Assembly (NCBI GenBank): GCA_012295275.1
Contig: CM022670.1
Span: 15,299,198 to 15,363,197, forward strand
DNA length: 64,000 bases
From: Chrysomallon squamiferum
Lineage: Eukaryota; Mollusca; Gastropoda; Neomphalida; Peltospiridae
Direction of reading: 5' to 3'
Of the stretch, positions 12,725 through 25,760 are shown piece by piece (position 1 is the stretch's first letter; the number at the start of each line of letters is the position of its first letter). The translations under genes and the position numbers were made by a program. The notes beneath the pieces were generated by a model. That model made no database searches, was not told the DNA's origin, and saw only the letters and a list, made by a program, of their open reading frames with translations.

Positions 12725-13263
12725 AATAAATAAATATAACGCTTGACTAATTGTAATATCATCCCTATTTTTTTTTCTTCTGATTTTAAGGGAGAATTAT
12801 AATACAGATATACACTTTACTACAGTTTGATAGTAGTAGTATTTGTGAATAGTATCAAACTTTTGTAAATTAGTTAAATCTTGTGTATAATGTATGGTGT
12901 TAATAGATACAGAGAACTTGAAAAACCATGAATTAATATTTCAAAATCAAATTAATACATGACGGCTCGTTTTAGTAAAATACCATAATATCTTTTCGAT
13001 ATTTATACAAATAAAAAATAAAATAAAATAAAATAAAATAAAATAAAATAAATAAATAAATATATAAATAATGATGATGATAATAATAACAGTAATAAGG
13101 ATAATGATGATGATGATAGTAACAACAACAAAAATAATAATAATAAAGATAATAAGAATAACAATAATAATCATCACGATGATAATAATTAAACTAGAAT
13201 AAAAGAATAAAATAAAAGACAGAAAGAAAAAACAAAACAAAATAATAAATACTAATAAACTGT
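10853..13263. repeat. Family A spacer (A3-A4), shortened
   Basis: Matches the previous spacers but lacks about 0.9 kb, including the period-3 tract: at about 11975-12000 the flank (ATCAGAAGCCA) jumps to AGAAAGAAAAAATAAATG. (TTA)n at 11243-11313; gene-less promoter relic at 12025-12130; (AAT)n at 12680-12720; GATGATAAT tract near 13070-13120. No intact gene. Confidence 0.7.
12025..12130 (+). pseudogene. Third promoter relic lacking its gene
   Basis: Same structure and junction as the relics at 4301 and 8579. Confidence 0.7.
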
Positions 13264-13479
13264 GTTGAAGGTGACTCTCTCCCTGAGAACGCAGTAGAAA
13301 AAATAATAAATCATTTCTAACGCGAAAAATCAGGTCAGATATTACATTCATTCTTCTAATTTTAATTACAGATTTATCTTAAAAACGGAAACAGTGCAAC
13401 TAAAGTCAGATATCACGGACATGATAAAATGTTTTCTGCAAGATTCTGGGTATAAAAAGACGAGCTGGAAGAACGTACA
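13264..13479 (+). promoter_or_regulatory. A4 promoter
   Basis: Family A promoter block; TATA box TATAAAAA at 13451-13458, followed by GACGAGC where the others have GAGGAGC. Confidence 0.8.
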
Positions 13480-13656
13480 GCATCCAGCATCACTGACATT
13501 GTTTGAAAGTGTTCATCCTTCAGGGAAAACGTAAGTATTTTATTTTATTTAACATAAAACTTTCACTTTAAAGTTCGGTTTTATTTAGTTATGTTCACAT
13601 CATTAATAGTTATATGTGATTAATTTACAAATGTTACTTTATTTTCAGAGTTCAAA

Positions 13657-14323
13657 ATGATGAAATTTCTGCTTGTTTTCTTGTTGGTTTGTCTGGTGAT
13701 TGCCTCTGTGTCAAGCCAATTCCTTGGTTACGGTTATGGCGGTCTCTATGGCTACGGCTGGGGCTACCCATACCTTAACGGATATGGCGGATACTGGTAT
13801 GGAAAAAGGTAAGTTATTTTTCTTTTCGTTGTAGTTGTTGTTATTGTTGTTGTTATCATTATTATTATCATTATTATTAATAGTAGTAGAAATAGAAGTA
13901 GTAGTAGTAGCAGCAGCAGTAGCAGTAGTAATAATGCTAGTAGTAGCTGTTGTTGTTGTAGTGGTGGTAGTGGCGATTGTAGAGGAAGTGGTAGGACTAG
14001 CAGTATTAGAGATATTGTTAGTAGTTGTAATAATTGTTGTAGTAGTAGCAGTACCTGCTACAGAAGTAGTAGTAGCAGCAGCTGCAACAGGAGAAACAAC
14101 AACAACAGTAGTAGTAGTTGTTGTAATAAAATCATAGTTTCTTGTGTTGAAAGATATTTCTTCTGCATTATTAAATATTGATACTGCAAAATATATTTAT
14201 ACTGTATACTTCTGCAAGACCATATTTCGATAGGCAAAGTATAAGGTAACTGTCTCTTTACAATGTTTAATTTCAGAGTTACATTTGATTTTGATCACTG
14301 CTTCTTCCTTTTTTAACAGGTGA
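13657..14323 (+). CDS. A4: secreted Gly/Tyr-rich peptide precursor, 51 aa
   Basis: Differs from A1 at residue 47, Leu to Trp (GGYWYGKR end). Exon 1 about 13479-13530, exon 2 13649-13808, exon 3 from 14320, TGA 14321-14323, AATAAA 14390-14395. Introns 118 and 511 bases. Intron 2 is of a different type from A1-A3 and closely matches that of A6 (TTTTTCTTTTCGTTGTAG start and a long AGT/GTT tract). Its long open frames are trinucleotide-repeat translations, not extra exons. Confidence 0.85.
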
Positions 14324-14414
14324 AATGTTGCTGTGAAAATCAAACGGGATTTCAAAAGACGGATCCGATGTATGTCATGTCAAATACAGAATAAATGTTC
14401 CAGCAAACTTCTCG

Positions 14415-15640
14415 TGTCTGTCTTCTTAAATATTTATTTCATTATTTCTCTCACATTGACAGTTTTAGTCAAAAACTTCACATGGTTTAAAGTTAAGATA
14501 GGAAATTTTAGAAAATTATGTAAAATAAATTTCGAGAGAAATATAAATTTTCAAATCAAACCCCCCAAAAATGAAGAATACCAGAAATTTCAAATGTCTT
14601 TTGACGTTTTTATATCAGTTATATTATGTATGAAACATACTCACAGGCATAGACTTTTGCACAAATAGTTATGTAAATAATAATATCAGAGAAAAGAAAG
14701 TAAAATAATAATAATAATAAAAAAAAAAAAAAAAAAAAAAAAAAGACAACAAACAAACAAGAAAACAACAACCAAGAAACGAAAGAAGGAAAAGAAAAAG
14801 AAAAGCAAGCAAGAAAACAAAATAAACAAACAAATATAAACCGAGTTTAGGACTGAAATGTAAGATTAAGTATATATGACAAATAACAGAAATATGTTCT
14901 TAATATCTCTTCAGAGATAACATTACAGTTTATTGGCCTTTTTTCTCTCTTTTTTTTAACGATTATTTATTAATCTTTGAAATATTAATATATATTTTTC
15001 TTGTTCTCCCTAGTGCGATCGCATAAAAATATATCAGACACTTAGTTTGATTTTACTGAATTTTTATCACTTGATTAACACTGTTTATTGAACTTTGAAA
15101 TATTAAAAGATATAACACTGGAATGAAGACATTTTTTTCTGATTTAAGAAAGAATTATATTAGAAATATACTCCTGTTTATATGTCTCTTTGCCCCACTT
15201 TGATCGCAGTAAAACAATTTGTTTAATTTGAATGAATCTGTATCATCTATTTAACAAAATATTATTCTTCTAGTACATACACTTTTGATAAGTAAAATTA
15301 GTTGTGATAGTAGTGGTAGTTGTAGCAAAAGTAATAGTGTTACAAGTGGTAAATTTGTACTAACAGAAGTAATTGTAGTAGTATTAGAAGTAGTAATGGC
15401 AATTGTAATAATAGTAGAAGTACTGGCAGTAGTTCTAGTAGTTATTGTAACAGTAACAGTATTTGTCCTAATGATGAATATGAAACTGCTGTAAATTCGT
15501 TAAACGTGTTAACAAAATTTTTCTTTTAACTAATAGATGTAGAGCACTAGAAACAACATAAATTTATATATCGAAGTCAAAATATTTCATGGTTAGTATA
15601 ATACACTCAATCTCATTTTGATAAACATTACAAAAATAAC

Positions 15641-15687
<47 letters not shown>

Positions 15688-16330
15688 TAAAATAAATAAA
15701 CAAATAGATAAATAATTCTGAAAATAAAATATGGTAGAAAAAGACAAAATTTAAATAAATAAATATTTAAAATAAAATAAATAAAAGGAAGGATGGAAGA
15801 AGAAGAACGTAATAATAATAAAATAATAATAATAATAATCAGAAATTGAGATGAGAATAGAAATAGCTATATATTACAAGAAGAATGAATATTTTAGATT
15901 TTTTTTTTTTTTAAGTAATAAACATGAAAGCGAATGAAGAGAACTGTAGGACTTCATCTAGAGCTGTGACAGATTTGTAATAATTGTTAAGCATTGACGT
16001 TTTATTTTATAACAGGAAAATAACAAAAAGTTCTTTATGATGCTTAGTTCAGTCTCTCACATTAGCACACGGCACTTTCAATAACGTTCGCTAATTTAGT
16101 AGAAATAATTAGCTTTGTTATGGTATTTCATAGACGAGTATGTTTTTGTACGTCCGTTTATCAAAAGTACAACAACAAAATAATAATAATAAATAAATAA
16201 ATATAATTGAAAATAAAAAAACATAAAAAAAACTAACAAAACAATAATAACAAAAAAACAACAAAGAAAAAAACAAAAAAACCACACAAACAGTTAAAAT
16301 AGAAAGAAAGAAAGAAAAAAGACAAAACCT
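14415..16330. repeat. Family A spacer (A4-A5)
   Basis: Pairs with 20946-23301 after A6. Poly-A run at 14719-14745, period-3 tract 15290-15480, (AAT)n 15646-15685 and 15810-15840. No gene seen. Confidence 0.7.
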
Positions 16331-16553
16331 ATTCAAGGTGACTCCCTCTACTCTAGTTCGTAATACAAAGTGAAAACAATAAATCAGTATTTTGAGAACA
16401 AATAAGGTCACACGTACTTGTCATTCTAGTAATTTTGATTACAGATTCATCTTAAATACGGAAACAGTACTTTTGAAAGTAAAATATAGCGGACATGATA
16501 AAATGTTTTCTGCAAGATTCTGGGTATAAAAAGAGTAGCTGGAAGAACGTACA
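16331..16553 (+). promoter_or_regulatory. A5 promoter
   Basis: Second promoter subtype (also A7): TTCAAGGTGACTCCCTC, TACTCTAGTTCGTAATAC, AATAAGGTCACACG, CATCTTAAATACGGAAAC, TATA box TATAAAAA at 16525-16532. Confidence 0.8.
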
Positions 16554-16730
16554 GCATCCAGCATCACTGACATTGTTTGAAAGTGTTCATCCTTCAGGGA
16601 AAACGTAAGCATTTTACTTTATTCAACATAAAACTTTCACTTTAAAGTTCTATTTTATTTAGTTATCTTCACACCATCGATAGTTATATGTGATTAATTT
16701 ACAAATGTTACGTTGTTTTCAGAGTTCAAA

Positions 16731-17321
16731 ATGATGAAATTTCTGCTTGTTTTCTTGTTGGTGTGTTTGGTGATTGCCTCTGTTTCAAGCACATTCCTTG
16801 GTTACGGTTATGGCGGTCTCTATGGCTACGGCTGGGGCTACCCATACCTTAACGGATATGGCGGATACTGGTATGGAAAAAGGTAAGTTATTTTTGTTTT
16901 TCTTGTTGTTGTTGTTGTTGTTATTAATAGTAATAATAGTAGTGCTAGTAGTAGTTGTTGTTGTTGTAATTGTGGTAGTAATGATTGTAGGACTAGCCGT
17001 ATTAGATATATTGTTAGTAGTTTTAATTGTCATTTTATAGTAATACTAATAGGTGTACCTGTTGCAGAAGCAGTAGTAGTAGCAGCAGCCGCAATAGAAG
17101 TAACGATAACAACAGTAGTAGTAGTTGTTGTAATAAAATCATAGTTTGTTGTGTTGTAAGATATTTCTTCTGCATTATAAATAATTGTTACTGTAAAAAT
17201 AATATACTGTATACTTCTGTGAGACCATATTTCGATACAGGTGACTGTTTACAATATTTAATTTTAGAGTTATATTTGAATTTGAACACTGCTTCCTTTT
17301 TCTTTCTTTTTTAACAGGTGA
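16731..17321 (+). CDS. A5: secreted Gly/Tyr-rich peptide precursor, 51 aa
   Basis: Gln21 is replaced by Thr (codon ACA), so the mature N-terminus could not form pyroglutamate; residue 47 is Trp. Exon 1 about 16553-16604 with donor GTAAGC, exon 2 16723-16882, exon 3 from 17318, TGA 17319-17321, AATAAA 17389-17394. Introns 118 and 435 bases. Intron 2 matches that of A7. Confidence 0.85.
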
Positions 17322-17412
17322 AATGTTGCTGTGAAAATTAAAGATACAATTTCAAAAGACGGGTCCTTTTATGTTATGTTAAATACAGAATAAATTATTT
17401 CAGCAAACTTCT

Positions 17413-19332
17413 CTTGTTTGTCTTTTTAAATATTTATTTGATTATTATTCACACACTGACAGTTTCAGTCAACAAGTTCAGTTAGTTTAAAGTTTAGATA
17501 GGCAATTTCAGAAAATTAACTAAGTAAGAGAAATTTGGAGAGAAAAAAATGGCAAATGAAAGAAAAAATTAAGAATAGCTGAAATCGTAAATATCTGTTG
17601 ACATTTTTGTTGTTGTTGTCGTTCTTCTTCTTCTTCTTCTTGTTCTTCTTCTTCGTATTATTATTATTATTGATTCTAAAGAAGAAAAACAATGTCCAAC
17701 TAATAAAATTAGATTTTTACATTTATTAAAGAATAAAGTTAAAAGGTTATACTTATTAGCATTAATTCTCGTCATTTCTATTAAGAAAGACATATTTTTA
17801 ATACAATAAAGAATATTATCATTATTCTTGTTTTTGTATTTTAGGTTTGGTGTGTGTGTATTTCTTTTTATTATTATTCTTTTTCTCTCCTATCTGTTTA
17901 ATACATATTGCCACAAAATTAATATAAAGTAATGAGAAAGTATTTGAAGAACTTTAAAACATACATTTATACCCACAAGTCCCTGTTTTTGTCGTATTTG
18001 ATGACGATACGCTTCAAGATGAAAGGAATAAATAAATAATAGACACCGCAATTTATTTCTCCATTACTCTGCGTATTTCCATATTTATAACTACTGGAAT
18101 CAGTTACATTATGAATGAGACATTATTAAACAGACTTGAACATATGCACAGTCAGCCATATCTAAAAAGATATCAGAGACAAAAAGAAAAGAAAAGAACA
18201 AACTGAAAACAGAAAAAGAAATAAAGAAAAAAAGAAAAAGAAGAAGAAAAACAAACGAGGAAACAAAACAAACAAACAAATACAAATATAGTTTAGGAGT
18301 AAAATGTAAGATTAAGTACGTGTATGACAAATAACAGAAATATGAGAAGCCAACAGTAATGTTAATGTTCTTGATATCTCTTCACAGAAATATTACAGTT
18401 TATTATCCTTTTTTTATTTTTTTAAATGATTATTTATTAACCTTTGAGATATTAAAACAAATATAACACGCGAATGATGATAATTTTATTATCAGATTTA
18501 AGGAGGAATGACACTAGTTTGATCACATAAAACAAGATGTCAGACAGTTTGATTTGACTGAATTTTTATCGCTTGATTAACAATATTAAAAATTAACACT
18601 GGAATAAAGATAATTTACTGTGGGTTTTCTGATTAAAGGTAGAATTGTATTAGAAATTTACTCCTGTTTATATTTTCTCTTTACCCTACTTTGATCGCAG
18701 TAAAACAATTTGTTTAATTTGAATGAATTTGTATCACCTATTTAACAAAATATTCTTCTTCTAGTACATTCATTTTTGATACGTTAATAGTGGTGATCAT
18801 AATAGTGCTAGTAGTAGTTGTAACAACAATGACAGAGCTACAGGAAGTATATTTCTACCAGCAGAAGTAATTGTAGTACTATTAAAAGTAGCGGTGGCAG
18901 TAGTATTGGTAATAGTAATAAATGTAGAAGAAGTGGTAGTAGTAGTTGTAGTAGTGGTTGTTTTTGTAAAAGTAATAGTATTGATCGTATTGGTAGCACT
19001 AATATTTGTGATGAATATCAAACTGCTGTACATTCTTTAAACGTGTTGAATAACGTTTGGTTTTAATTAACAGAAGTAGAGCACTAGGAACAACATGAAT
19101 TATTTTAAGTCAAAATATTTCGTGATTATTTCATTCATGTTAGTATAATGCTCTAATATCCTTTTGATAATCATAAAAAGTTTATAAAATAAAGTAAAAT
19201 AAATAAATAAATAAAAAAGTATATAAAAAAAAGTATTCAGAAAATAACAAAAGAAAGAAAAAAGAAAGAAAGAATTCAAATAAATAAATATTTAGAATGA
19301 AAAAAACGAAAGAAGATGAAAAAGATGAAGAA

Positions 19333-19364
<32 letters not shown>

Positions 19365-19818
19365 TAATAAAATAATAATAAAAAATAAAAATAATTTTAA
19401 AAACAGTTATAAAATATTCTATCTTCTTGAAAAATATAGCTACTTCTATTGTAGTATCTGTTTGTAATTATTATTATTATTATTATCATTATTTATTTTA
19501 TTTTTTTTAGATAATAAACATGAAAGCGAATGAAGATAACTTTACCATATCATCTAGAATTATGACAGTTGGTAATAAAAACTTATGGTGCTGAGTTCAA
19601 TCTCTTTCATTAGTACAGTGCAGTTTAAATAACTTTGGCTAACTTCAGTAGAAATCAGTAACTTGCTTTTGTTATATCAAGGAAAAGTATGCTTCTGTAT
19701 GTCAGTTTATTAAGCCAGTAGTACAAGCTAAATGTTAAAAAGAAAAAAGAAAGAAAAGAAAAGAATTTTTTTTTTTTTTAAATTAATAATATAAATATAT
19801 TAAAAATAGCCATCATTT
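17413..19818. repeat. Family A spacer (A5-A6)
   Basis: Colinear with 25775-28260 before A8. GTT/CTT/ATT tract 17605-17675, A-rich purine tract 18170-18280, period-3 tract 18790-19020, (AAT)n 19335-19380, (ATT)n 19468-19500. No gene seen. Confidence 0.7.
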
Positions 19819-20041
19819 GTTCAAGGTGACTCTCTCTACTCTAGTTCGTAATACAAAGTGAAAACAATAAATCAGTATTTTGAGGACAAATAAGGTCACA
19901 CGTACTTGTCATTCTAGTAATTTTGATTACAGATTCATCTTAAATACGGAAACAGTACTTTTGAAAGTAAAATATAGCGGACATGATAAAATGTTTTCTG
20001 CAAGATTCTGGGTATAAAAAGAGGAGCTGGAAGAACGTACA
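19819..20041 (+). promoter_or_regulatory. A6 promoter
   Basis: Promoter of the A5-A8 subtype (TTCAAGGTGACTCTCTC start); TATA box TATAAAAA at 20013-20020. Confidence 0.8.
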
Positions 20042-20218
20042 GCATCCAGCATCACTGATTTTGTTTGAAAGTGTTCATCCTTCAGGGAAAACGTAAGTGT
20101 TTTATTTTATTTAACATAAAACTTTTATTTTAAAATTCTGTTTTACTTAGTTATCTTCACATCATCAATAGTTATATGTGATTAATTTAGAAATGTTACT
20201 TTATTTTCAGAGTTCAAA

Positions 20219-20855
20219 ATGATGAAATTTCTGCTTGTTTTCTTGTTGGTGTGTTTGGTGATTGCCTCTGTTTCAAGCCAATTCCTCGGTTACGGTTATG
20301 GCGGTCTCTATGGCTACGGCTGGGGCTACCCATACCTTAACGGATATGGCGGATACTTGTATGGAAAAAGGTTAGTTATTTTTCTTTTCGTTGTAGTTGT
20401 TGTTATTGTTGTTGTTATCATTATTATTATCATTATTATTAGTAGTAGTAGTAATAATGCCAGTAGTAGCTGTTGTTGTTGTAGTGGTGGTAGTGGTGAT
20501 CTTAGAGGAAGTGGTAGGACTAGCAGTATTAGAGATATTGTTAGTAGTTGTAACAATTGTTGTAGTAGTAGTAATAGTAGTAGCAGTACCTGCTATAGAA
20601 GTATTAGTAGCAGCAGCTGCAACAGGAGAAACAACAACAACAGTAGTAACTGTTGTAATAAAATCATAGTTTCTTGTGTTGAAAGATATTTCTTCTGCAT
20701 TATAAATAATTGTTACTGCAAAAAATATTTATACTGTATACTTCTGCAAGACCATATTTCGATATGCAAAGTATAAGGTGACTGTCTCTTTACAATGTTT
20801 AATTTCAGAGTTACATTTGTGTTTAATCACTGCTTCTTCCTTTTTTAACAGGTGA
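20219..20855 (+). CDS. A6: secreted Gly/Tyr-rich peptide precursor, 51 aa
   Basis: Spliced protein identical to A1. Exon 1 about 20041-20092, exon 2 20211-20370, exon 3 from 20852, TGA 20853-20855, AATAAA 20922-20927. Introns 118 and 481 bases. Odd: the intron 2 donor is GTTAGT instead of GTAAGT. This weakens the site and removes the in-intron TAA found in the other copies, so a retained intron would read on to 20776 (185 codons, the added part being Val/Ile/Ser/Asn/Cys-rich repeat translation). Confidence 0.8.
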
Positions 20856-20945
20856 AATGTTGCTGTGAAAATCAAACAGGATTTCAAAAGACGGATCCGA
20901 TATATGTCATGTCAAATACAGAATAAATTGTCCAGCAAACTTCTC

Positions 20946-21130
20946 GTGTCTGTCTTCTTAAATATTTATTTCATTATTTCTCTCACATTGACAGTTTTAG
21001 TCAAAAACTTCAGATGGTTTAAAGTTTAGACAATTATGTAAAATAAATTTCGAGAGAAAAATACATTTGAAGAATGAAGAATACCAGAAATGTTAAATAT
21101 CTGTTGACGTTTTATTATTATTATTATTAC

Positions 21131-21193
<63 letters not shown>

Positions 21194-22602
21194 CGTTGTT
21201 GTTCTTATTGTATTTTAGTTTTTGGTGTGATTATTTTTTTTTTTTCTTTTTTGTGTGTCTCTTTAATACAAATTGGCACTAAATTAATATAAAGTAATGA
21301 TGAAGTATTTGAAGTACATTATAAAAAATATATATATCCACATTTCCCTCTTTTTCTCTTACTCGTTGAAAATACGTTTCACGTTACTACGCAGATAGTT
21401 TTTCTCTGACCACAGGAATAAATACATAATAAACACCGCAGTTTATTTCTCTGTTAGTCTGTATATCATATTTCCGTAGTTATAGGTACTGGAATCAATT
21501 ATATTATGTATGAAACATACTTACAAAGACATACACTTTTGCACAAATAGTCATGTGAATAAAAATATCAGAGAAAAGAAATAATAATAATAATAATAAC
21601 CAAAAAAACAATAAAAAACAAACAAAACCCCCCCACAAAAACCTCCCCAAGAAACGAAAGAAGGAAAAGAAAAAGAAAAACAAGCAAGGAAACAAAATAA
21701 ACAAACAAATATAAACATAATTTAGGATTGAAATGTAAGATTAAGTACATGTATGGCAAATAACAGAAATATGTTCCTAATATCTTTTCAGAGATAATAT
21801 TACAGTTTATTGGCCCTTTTATTTATTTTTTAAATGATTATTTATTAATCGTTGAAATATTAAAATATATATATATATAATACTGGAAGAAAGATAATTG
21901 TACTATCACATTTAAGGAGGAATGATACCCGAAATATAATTTTTCTTGTTCTCCCTAGTGTGATCGCATAAAACAAGATATCAGACACTTAGTTTGATTT
22001 TACTGAATTTTATCACTTGATTAACACTGTTTATTGAACTTTGAAATATTAAATATTAAATATAAAACTGGAATGAAGACATTTTTTTCTGATTTAAGAA
22101 AGAATTATATTAGAAATGTACTCCTGTTTATATGTCTCTTTGCCCCACTTTGATCGCAATAAAACAATTTGTTTAATTTGAATGAATTTGTATCATCTAT
22201 TTAACAAAATATTATTCTTCTAGTACATACACTTTTGATAAGTAAAATTAGTTGTGATAGTAGTGGTAGTTGTAGCAAAAGTAATAGTGTTACAAGTGGT
22301 AAATTTGTACTAACAGAAGTAATTGTAGTAGTATTAGAAGTAGTAATGTCAATTGTAATAATAGTAGAAGTACAGGCAGTAGTTCTAGTAATTGTTATTA
22401 TAACAGTAACAGTATTTGTCCTAATGATGAATATGAAACTGCTGTAAATTCGTTAAACGTGTTAACAAAATTTTGCTTTTAATTAATAGATGTAGAGCAC
22501 TAGAAACAACATAAATTTACATATCGAAGTCAAAATATTTCATGGTTAGTATAATACGCTAAATCTCATTTTGATAAACATTTAAAAAAATAACATATAT
22601 AA

Positions 22603-22662
<60 letters not shown>

Positions 22663-22782
22663 TAAATAAATAAACAAACAAATAGATAAATAACTCTGAA
22701 AAGAAATAATGAAAGAAAAAGAAAGAATTTAAATAAATAAATATTTAAAATAAAATAAATAAAAGGAAGAAAGAAGAAGAAC

Positions 22783-22829
<47 letters not shown>

Positions 22830-23301
22830 CAGAAATTGAGATGAGAATAGAAATAGCTATATATTACAAAAAGAATGAATATTTTAGATTTTTTTTTTTT
22901 TTAAGTAATAAACATGAAAGCGAATGAAGAGAACTGTAGGACTTCATCTAGAGCTGTGACAGATTTGTAATAATTGTTAAGCATTGACGTTTTATTTTAT
23001 AACAGGAAAATAACAAAACGTTCTATATGATGCTTAGTTCAGTCTCTCACATTAGCACACGGCACTTTCAATAACGTTCGCTAATTTAGTAGAAATAATT
23101 AGCTTTGTTATGGTATTTCATAGACGAGTATGTTTTTGTACGTCCGTTTATCAAAAGTACAACAACAAAATAATAATAATAAATAAATAAATATAATGAA
23201 AAAAAAAAAACAAAAAAAAAAAACAAAAAAAAACAAAGAAAAAAACAAAAAAACCACACAAACAGTTAAAATAGAAAGAAAGAAAGAAAAAAGACAAAAC
23301 C
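20946..23301. repeat. Family A spacer (A6-A7)
   Basis: Colinear with 14415-16330. A long (TTA)n at 21112-21193, period-3 tract 22240-22440, (AAT)n 22603-22662 and 22787-22830. No gene seen. Confidence 0.7.
21112..21193. repeat. (TTA)n microsatellite
   Basis: About 80 bases of TTA repeats with one TAC interruption, downstream of A6. Confidence 0.95.
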
Positions 23302-23523
23302 TATTCAAGGTGACTCCCTCTACTCTAGTTCGTAATACAAAGTGAAAACAATAAATCAGTATTTTGAGAACAAATAAGGTCACACGTACTTGTCATTCTA
23401 GTAATTTTGATTACAGATTCATCTTAAATACGGAAACAGTACTTTTGAAAGTAAAATATAGCGGACATAAAATGTTTTTAAGCAAGATTCTGTGTATAAA
23501 AAGAGGAGCTGGAAGAACGTACA
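23302..23523 (+). promoter_or_regulatory. A7 promoter
   Basis: A5-like promoter with a short deletion and change just before TATA (CGGACATAAAATG, TTTTTAAGCAAG); TATA box TATAAAAA at 23495-23502. Confidence 0.8.
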
Positions 23524-23700
23524 GCATCCGGCATCACTGACACTGTTTGAAAGTGTTCATCCTTCAGGGAAAACGTAAGTATTTTATTTTATTTAACATA
23601 AAACTTTCACTTTAAAGTTCTGTTTTATTTAGTTATCTTCACATCATTAATAGTTATATGTGATTAATTTATAAATGTTACTTTATTTTCAGAGTTCAAA

Positions 23701-24310
23701 ATGATGAAATTTCTGCTTGTTTTCTTGTTGGTTTGTCTGGTGATTGCCTCTGTGTCAAGCCAATTCCTTGGTTACGGTTATGGCGGTCTCTATGGCTACG
23801 GCTGGGGCTACCCATACCTTAACGGATATGGCGGATACTGGTATGGAAAAAGGTAAGTTATTTTTGTTTTTCTTCTTCTTGTTGTTGTTATTAATAGTAA
23901 TAATAGTAGTGCTAGGAGTAGTTGTTGTTGTTGTAATTGTGGTAGTAATGATTGTAGTAGTACTGGTAGGACTAGCCGTATTAGATATATTGTTAGTAGT
24001 TTTAATTATCATTTTATAGTAATACTAATAGCTGTACCTGTTGCAGAAGCAGCAGTAGTAGCAGCAGCAGCAATAGAAGTAACGATAACAACAGTAGTAG
24101 TAGTTGTTGTAATAAAATCATATTTCGTTGTGTTGTAAGATATTTCTTCTGCATTATAAATTATTGTTACTGTTAAAATAATATACTGTATACTTCTACA
24201 AGACCATATTTCGATACGCAAAGTATAAGGTGACTGTTTACAATATTTAATTTTAGAGTTATATCTGAATTTGAACACTGCTTCCTTTTTCTTTCTTTTT
24301 TAACAGGTGA
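23701..24310 (+). CDS. A7: secreted Gly/Tyr-rich peptide precursor, 51 aa
   Basis: Gln21 kept, residue 47 Trp (same protein as A4). Exon 1 about 23523-23574, exon 2 23693-23852, exon 3 from 24307, TGA 24308-24310, AATAAA 24378-24383. Introns 118 and 454 bases. Exon 3 is diverged after the stop (GTGAAAAGTTGCAGTG in place of GTGAAATGTTGCTGTG). Confidence 0.85.
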
Positions 24311-24402
24311 AAAGTTGCAGTGAAGTTTAAAGATACGATTTCAAAAGACGGGTCCTTTTACGTTATGTTAAATACAGAATAAATTATTTCAGCAAACTTC
24401 TC

Positions 24403-25146
24403 TTGTTTGTCTTTTTAAATATTTATTTGATTATTATTCACACACTGACAGTTTCAGTCAACAAGTTCAGTTAGTTTAAAGATTAGATAGGAAATTTCAG
24501 AAAATTTTGTAAGAGAAATTTGGAGAGAGAGAAAAAAATGGCAAATGAAAGAAAAAATTAAGAATAGCTAAAATCGTAAATACTTGTTGACATTTTTGTT
24601 GTTGTTGTTGTTCTTCTTCTTCTTCTTCTTCTTATTATTATTATTATTATTAGTATTGATTCTAAAGAAGAAAGACAATGGCCAACTAATAAAATTAGAT
24701 TTTTACATTTATTAAGGAATAAAGTTAAAAGGTTATACTTATTAGCATTCATTCTCGTCATTTTTGCTAAGGAAAAAAATGTGTTTATTGCAGTAACGCA
24801 TATTATCATTATTGTTGTTGTTGTTGTTGTTTTTGTATTTTAGGTTCGGTGTGTGTCTTTCTTTTAATTATGTTTTTTTTTCTTTCCAATCTGTTTCCAC
24901 AAAATTAATACGAAGTAATGAGAAAGTGTTTGAAGAACTTTATAAAACATATTTATATCTACATGTCCCTCTTTTTGTTTTATTTGGTGAAGCCAGGTTT
25001 CAGGAATAAATAAATAATAGACACCGCAATTTATTTCTCCATTACTCTGCATATTTCCATAGTTATAGATTCTGAAATCAATTAAATTATCTATGAAACA
25101 TAATTACACAGACATACACATATGCATAATTAGTTATATAAGTAAA

Positions 25147-25218
<72 letters not shown>

Positions 25219-25465
25219 ACAAAAAGAAAAGAAAAACAAGCAAGGAAACTAAACAAACAAAGAAATATAAACATAGTCTAGGATTAAAATGTAAGATTAA
25301 GTACATGTATTAAGAATAAAAGAAATATGAGAAACCAACACAAATGTTACTGTTCTTAATATCTCTTCACAGAAATATTACAGTTTATTATCCTTTTTTA
25401 TTTTCTTAAATGATTATTTATTAACTTTTGAGATATATATAAAAAAAATATAACACGCGAATGTT
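24403..25465. repeat. Spacer after A7, first copy of the downstream flank
   Basis: GTT/CTT/ATT tract 24597-24655, (GA)n at 25153-25213. It stops at AACACGCGAATG (about 25462) and jumps into the middle of a Family A intron 2. Confidence 0.7.
25153..25213. repeat. (GA)n microsatellite
   Basis: Uninterrupted GA run in the A7 downstream flank; the equivalent place after A5 (about 18170-18200) has only a mixed purine tract. Confidence 0.95.
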
Positions 25466-25760
25466 GTTATAATAAAATCATATTTTGTTGTGTTGTAAGA
25501 TATTTCTTCTGCATTATAAATTATTGTTACTGTTAAAATAATATACTGTATACTTCTACAAGACCATATTTCGATATGCAAATCATAAGGTGACTGTTTA
25601 AAATATTTAATTTTAGAGTTATATTTGAATTTGAACACTGCTTCCTTTTTCTTTCTTTTTTAACAGGTGAAATGTTGCTGTGAAAATTAAAGATACAATT
25701 TCAAAAGACGGGTCCTTTTATGTTATGTTAAATAAGAATAAATTATTTCAGCAAACTTCT
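25466..25760 (+). pseudogene. Orphan Family A intron 2 end plus exon 3
   Basis: From about 25466 the sequence matches the last 200 bases of A5/A7 intron 2, with an intact acceptor (TTTTTTAACAG) and exon 3 from 25667, including GTGAAATGTTGCTGTG and AATAAA at 25737-25742. There is no promoter, exon 1 or exon 2. It is the right-hand remnant of a lost gene copy, left by unequal exchange. Confidence 0.8.

Noticed and set aside
13835-14137. Val/Ala-rich 100-codon frame in A4 intron 2
   Set aside because: Pure product of GTT/GTA/GCA repeats; no conservation of frame among intron 2 copies.
14333-14668. 111-codon frame after A4
   Set aside because: It begins in the 3' exon of A4 and runs into the spacer; no counterpart stays open in A6.
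20219-20776. A 185-codon frame at A6
   Set aside because: It is A6 exon 2 reading through intron 2 because the donor is GTTAGT; the remainder is triplet-repeat translation. The spliced product is 51 residues.
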